Positions 6,097-7,604 of a DNA stretch of 7,604 nt are shown here, in pieces; within the stretch, counting starts at the first letter, position 1; each line of letters starts with the position of its first letter. Where the stretch lies: the NCBI GenBank assembly GCA_019312705.1, contig JAFDCW010000189.1, positions 1 through 7,604 of the forward strand, written 5' to 3'. The DNA comes from Deltaproteobacteria bacterium. Its GTDB lineage: Bacteria > Myxococcota > Polyangia > Polyangiales > B10-G4. The position numbers were made by a program, and so were the translations under genes. The notes below the pieces were generated by a model, which was given only the letters and a program-made list of their open reading frames with translations, ran no database searches and had not been told where the DNA came from.

Positions 6097-7604
6097 CTAT
6101 CGGGCGTCGAGGAATGACACTGGGTGAAAGATGCCGACCAGACGGCGCCAGAGCTTGACGGTGCCGCTGAGCTCGCTGCGAATCTCGGACCCGAGTTCTT
6201 TCCAGCGGCTGCGGTCGAGGTGGGGGCGGCCCTCGGCCGGTGCCCCCGGGTCACTGAGACGAGCGGCGACGTGGAGCCGCGTCATCTCGGCAAAGGTTGG
6301 CGACAGGCCCGCTGCGCGCTTCGCAAAGGACTCCCGGGTTTCGCCGAAGCCCCGGCTGAGCCCGACCTCCGCGAGGCGATCGAGGTAGGCGCGGTACACG
6401 ACCCGAGGCATGGCCTTCGTGGATGCAAAGACCGGCGCGAGGCGGCGCCAGACCTTGATGGAGTAGAGGACCAGGAGCACCAACCCTGCAAGGATGAGGG
6501 CGATCGCCCAAAGCGGCGCCGGGAGCTCGAAGGCCTCGCTCGGTTCTTCGTCGCGGATCTCTTGCTCCGGGTCCGCGGGCTGTTCCCGAGCCATCTCGCC
6601 GAGCATGCGCTGCATGTCTTCGTCGAGGGGCTGGGACGGATCATCGAGGTTGCGCTCGGCGGCGATGTCGAGGACCACCCACCCCACCCCTTCGAGGTAA
6701 ATCTCGGGCCAGGCGTGGGCGTCGGCGCCGCGGACGAGGATCGACGAGCCACCGCGACGGTTCTCCGCCGGCACCATGTAGCCGGTCCCCACGCGAGCGG
6801 GGACCCCGGCCGCGCGATAGAGGAAGACCGCGGCGTGGGCGAAGTGAACGCAGTAACCGATGCGGCTGCCGAAGAGAAAATCGATGGTCGGGTCGTCGAC
6901 CCCGGCGTGGCGCTCGCGAGTCGAGTAGATGAGCTCACGATCGAGCCAGAGCTTGGTCGACAGCGCCCGGGCGAAGGGGTCCTCGCCCATGGCGGGGGGA
7001 ATGTTGGACTCCTCGAGGATCTGCTCTTCGAGCTCGGCTATCCGCGGGTCCGAGTGCTGCGCGAGGTAGAGATCTCGCACCTCGTCGGACCACTCGGGGT
7101 CACCGGCGTTCCGGCCGATGAGGTCCGGATAGGCGGCTGACTGAGCGAGGGACTCGAACTCATAGGCGCGCACGAAGCGGTCCGGGTTGGGGTTGCCCAC
7201 CGGCCGGAACGACACAGGCGCCTCGAGGGCGAAGGGGTGTTGGTGCTCGACGAGCATGGCGACCCGACCACGAACGACCTGCCGCGCGCCCTCGGGCGGT
7301 GGGGAGACAGCGGTCCGTCGATTGGGGAAGGCGTCGAGGGTGTCTTCATCGACGCCGGAGACCTCCGAGGCCACGAGGCGAGAGCCGTTCCACTCGCTCC
7401 ACGTCTCCTGCCGAAAGTAGAACCCCTGGGAGGGCGGTTCGTAGTCGTCGTAGAGCACGACCACCGCCATCGGCGCGGGGCTCGGCGACGGCGCACCGTC
7501 GTTCGAGTCTTGCTGTTGCTGTTGCTGCTGTTGTTGCTGGTTCTGGTTCTGCTGTTGTTGCTGCTGCTGTTGCTGCTGCTGGTTCAAGTCCGGCGGCGGA
7601 CTCA
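6097..7604 (-). CDS. TgpA-like transglutaminase-fold membrane protein (transglutaminase core plus DUF4129-like tail), 5' end at or beyond window edge
   Basis: The frame is open to the right edge; positions here count from the in-frame TTG at 7587, probably an internal Leu. After 'SPPPDLN' comes a Gln/Asn tract (to residue 26), then a beta-rich region (about 40-130), then a transglutaminase core. The core has a complete Cys-His-Asp triad: C246 in 'GYCVHFAHA', H291 in 'DAHAWPEIYLEGVGWVVLD', and D307. An acidic linker (311-354), one membrane helix (about 359-377) and a C-terminal region with 'YRAYLDRLAEVGLSR' resembling DUF4129 follow. This matches the C-terminal half of TgpA/YebA-type proteins, whose N-terminal DUF3488 membrane helices would be encoded beyond the edge. 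In such proteins the core is extracytoplasmic and may act as a peptidase or crosslinking enzyme; the reaction here is unknown. It ends 9 bases before moxR. Family call is strong; the N-terminus is unresolved. Confidence 0.92.
   Translation of the reverse strand, partial: SPPPDLNQQQQQQQQQQQNQNQQQQQQQQQQDSNDGAPSPSPAPMAVVVLYDDYEPPSQGFYFRQETWSEWNGSRLVASEVSGVDEDTLDAFPNRRTAVSPPPEGARQVVRGRVAMLVEHQHPFALEAPVSFRPVGNPNPDRFVRAYEFESLAQSAAYPDLIGRNAGDPEWSDEVRDLYLAQHSDPRIAELEEQILEESNIPPAMGEDPFARALSTKLWLDRELIYSTRERHAGVDDPTIDFLFGSRIGYCVHFAHAAVFLYRAAGVPARVGTGYMVPAENRRGGSSILVRGADAHAWPEIYLEGVGWVVLDIAAERNLDDPSQPLDEDMQRMLGEMAREQPADPEQEIRDEEPSEAFELPAPLWAIALILAGLVLLVLYSIKVWRRLAPVFASTKAMPRVVYRAYLDRLAEVGLSRGFGETRESFAKRAAGLSPTFAEMTRLHVAARLSDPGAPAEGRPHLDRSRWKELGSEIRSELSGTVKLWRRLVGIFHPVSFLDAR
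7510..7584 (-). repeat. CAG/CAA trinucleotide tract coding 22 Gln and 3 Asn
   Basis: Twenty-five consecutive codons give eleven Gln, Asn, Gln, Asn, ten Gln, preceded by an Asn at the tract's start. About 14 Gln codons are CAG and 8 are CAA, so the tract is not a pure repeat. Slippage here would change tract length by whole residues without breaking the frame. It is followed by a Pro/Ser-rich stretch and then the folded part of the transglutaminase protein, so it looks like a flexible linker or tail. Confidence 0.9.

Noticed and set aside
7585..7587. TTG at 7587 as the real start of the transglutaminase gene
   Set aside because: The frame continues upstream to the edge without a stop, and no ribosome site precedes this TTG (the bases before it are CCGCCGCCGGAC).

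Overview
The window is a G+C-rich (roughly two-thirds by eye) bacterial segment. All six recognisable genes lie on the minus strand, so transcription runs from the right edge to the left edge. Leucine is coded mainly by CTC, four of the five visible stop codons are TAG, and spacers are short. Gene content and style suggest an environmental Gram-negative such as a Myxococcota or other former 'deltaproteobacterial' lineage. That is a low-confidence inference, because no rRNA or lineage-specific marker is present.

Right part (2808-7604): a compact three-gene module of the MoxR type. It holds a transglutaminase-like membrane protein (TgpA/DUF4129 type, cut by the right edge), a MoxR-family AAA+ ATPase, and a large N-terminally anchored or secreted TPR-repeat protein. 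Spacers of 9 and 4 bases strongly suggest one operon. The layout implies cell-envelope work: a cytoplasmic MoxR remodelling ATPase, a membrane protein with an extracytoplasmic papain-like fold, and an extracytoplasmic TPR scaffold. The usual DUF58/vWA partner is not in the window.

Middle part (1188-2736): after an A+T-rich 71-base spacer comes a GTPase-like protein with a C-terminal DUF697 membrane-associating domain. Its P-loop lysine is replaced by arginine and its DxxG motif is degraded. It is followed by a small acidic protein of unknown function with a good Shine-Dalgarno sequence.

Left part (1-1124): the N-terminal 374 residues of an aromatic acyl-CoA ligase of the benzoate-CoA ligase family, cut by the left edge.

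No RNA gene, mobile element, CRISPR array or integration site was seen. No stretch over 300 bases lacks a gene; the longest spacer is 71 bases. I see no clear new defence or mobile system. The most unusual items are the possibly GTPase-dead DUF697 protein, the 25-residue Gln/Asn tract in the transglutaminase protein, and an unrecognised two-cysteine module at the end of the TPR protein.
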